Shown in pieces: positions 63,050-64,000 of a stretch of 64,000 bases of DNA (position 1 is its first letter; every line of letters starts with the position of its first letter). Location: assembly GCA_036937835.1 (NCBI GenBank), contig CM072870.1, positions 62,001 through 126,000 on the forward strand. Reading direction: 5' to 3'. The notes under the pieces were generated by a model. It was given only the letters and a program-made list of their open reading frames with translations. It did no database searches and was not told the DNA's origin. The stretch comes from Pampus argenteus. Its lineage: Eukaryota > Chordata > Actinopteri > Scombriformes > Stromateidae. The position numbers and the translations under genes are program-made.

Positions 63050-63754
63050 AAAAAGGGTTTTATTTGGTGTGAGCAAGTGTAATTATCTCTCTCTGTCTGT
63101 CTGTGTTTCTTGAAGCTCTATGCAGCAAGTGGGACAGAGGAGCAGGCAGCCTGGACCTTTAGAGAAGGGGAGGAGTGGGCGTGGCCTGCCAGAAAAAGAG
63201 GAAAATGAAAATGAAAGAGGCACTGTCGTTTAACCCCCTTCAGGTCTGTCTGCTGCATAATATGAAATTGAATCTCTTTTTCTTTTATTTAGGTGATTTC
63301 CAGGCTTTATTCTTCTTTTTTTCAGGTGAGTATTGTTTTTCTAGGTGAGTACAAAATTTCTGTTGTATTCATTTTTGATTTTTTTCTTTATTCCGGGGCA
63401 GGTAATTGTAACCCTTGTGGGATGTCTTCCTTCTAAAATGAAACCTTCAGGAACTGGCCTGGCTTGTGGTATCAGCAGGTTTATTCACATCTGCATCTGC
63501 ATACATAACAAAAAAGTATAAAAGAAGGTAGATCTCATCTCGTGGGCAACAGCGTCTCTGTCTCCTCATAAGTCCTTCATCGCTTTGAGGACTACCCACA
63601 ATCCCTTGCTTTTAGCATTCATGCAGGTGAACCTTTTTAACAGCAGGTGGCGTAGTTGTCCCATTTACCTGGATTTAACTCAGACCTATTTAACTATGTT
63701 ACATAAGTGTTTTTTTTTTGTTTTTTTTTTAAAAACAGGTGGATAAGGTTGGTA
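63050..63754. other. No gene recognised
   Basis: Includes short CAGGTGAGT phrases at about 63,325-63,350 and a possible repeat from 63,440 on. No protein or known element identified. Confidence 0.4.
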
Positions 63755-63789
63755 GTAGGTTATGTCAAAGGTCAAAGGTCAAGCTGGGA

Positions 63790-63900
63790 GTTCAATCTGG
63801 TTAGGGTTAGGATAAATGTTCCCGGTTAGGGCTAGGGGTTAGGGTTAGGGTCAGGGGTTAGACTTAGGGTCAGGGGTTAGGATAAGGGTCAGGGTCGGTG
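63790..63900 (-). repeat. Degenerate telomeric repeat, TTAGGG on + strand
   Basis: GGTTAGGGTTAGG, GGGGTTAGGGTTAGGG and GTCAGGGGTTAG variants. Opposite orientation to the tracts at 24.5 and 45.4 kb, but the same orientation relative to the neighbouring minus-strand PLE (CCCTAA on the element's sense strand). Confidence 0.8.
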
Positions 63901-64000
63901 GGAGTATAGGTCAAAGGTCACATCAGGGAAGGTCCCAAACCATTCCCAAAAACAGGAGGCGCTGGCCGGTTAGGACATGGAGAGTGGGTGAGACCGGGCA

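Noticed and set aside
63762..63781. GGTCAAAGGTCAAAGGTCAA as a nuclear-receptor site
   Set aside because: Fits an AGGTCA direct repeat but lies in simple, repeat-like sequence with no gene nearby.

Overview
The window is animal nuclear DNA, most likely subtelomeric DNA of a bony fish. The evidence is TTAGGG-type repeats (CCCTAA on the + strand), GT-AG introns, and the mix of mobile elements: Penelope-like elements (PLEs), L1, L2/Rex-type LINEs, hAT, piggyBac and Tc1. Species cannot be told from the sequence.

1-24,740: a head-to-tail array of a unit of about 4.66 kb (the end of one copy, four complete copies, and a last copy that runs into 200 bp of CCCTAA repeat). Each unit has a CCAAT/TATA promoter, a hammerhead-ribozyme motif, tRNA-like pol III boxes, two related modules with inverted ends, a 748-codon ORF ending in an SGNH (GDSL-type) hydrolase-like domain, and a 3' flank with short telomeric seeds. 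The same ORF family occurs in a broken PLE at 60.0-63.0 kb. I therefore read the array as non-autonomous, ORF1-only relatives of a telomere-associated PLE, comparable to rotifer Athena/terminon elements.

24,740-45,380: an island bracketed by CCCTAA tracts in the same orientation. It holds seven spliced genes, all on the minus strand. One has ten coding exons whose phases all fit and encodes a 1,029-residue protein with two C2H2 fingers and a complete Crypton-like tyrosine-recombinase domain. The other six are short unrecognised genes falling into three families; a B-C gene pair reappears as F-G on the other side of the recombinase gene. Six genes share a near-identical ETS-type palindrome (the recombinase gene has a diverged one). 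Six have an exon that ends exactly at the ATG, and gene A ends nine bases later. A TGGAATGT-rich minisatellite fills intergenic and intronic space. A satellite made from a LINE 3' end closes the island (41.1-45.1 kb).

45,380-48,400: a 5'-truncated PLE capped by CCCTAA, keeping the RT thumb and a GIY-YIG endonuclease, then a degenerate telomeric region, a promoter, a well-formed hammerhead and an ORF1 start that runs into CCCTAA.

48,400-59,460: nested mobile-element debris. An L1 (about 48.9-56.2 kb) is interrupted by a piggyBac MITE (TTAA target duplication), a hAT element (8-bp duplication) and an antisense L1 tail. Tc1, RTE-like and L2/Rex-type fragments follow.

59,460-64,000: a minus-strand PLE with hammerhead motifs at both ends, an ORF1 with SGNH domain, and an RT whose catalytic core is deleted. 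Degenerate TTAGGG repeats lie near the right edge.
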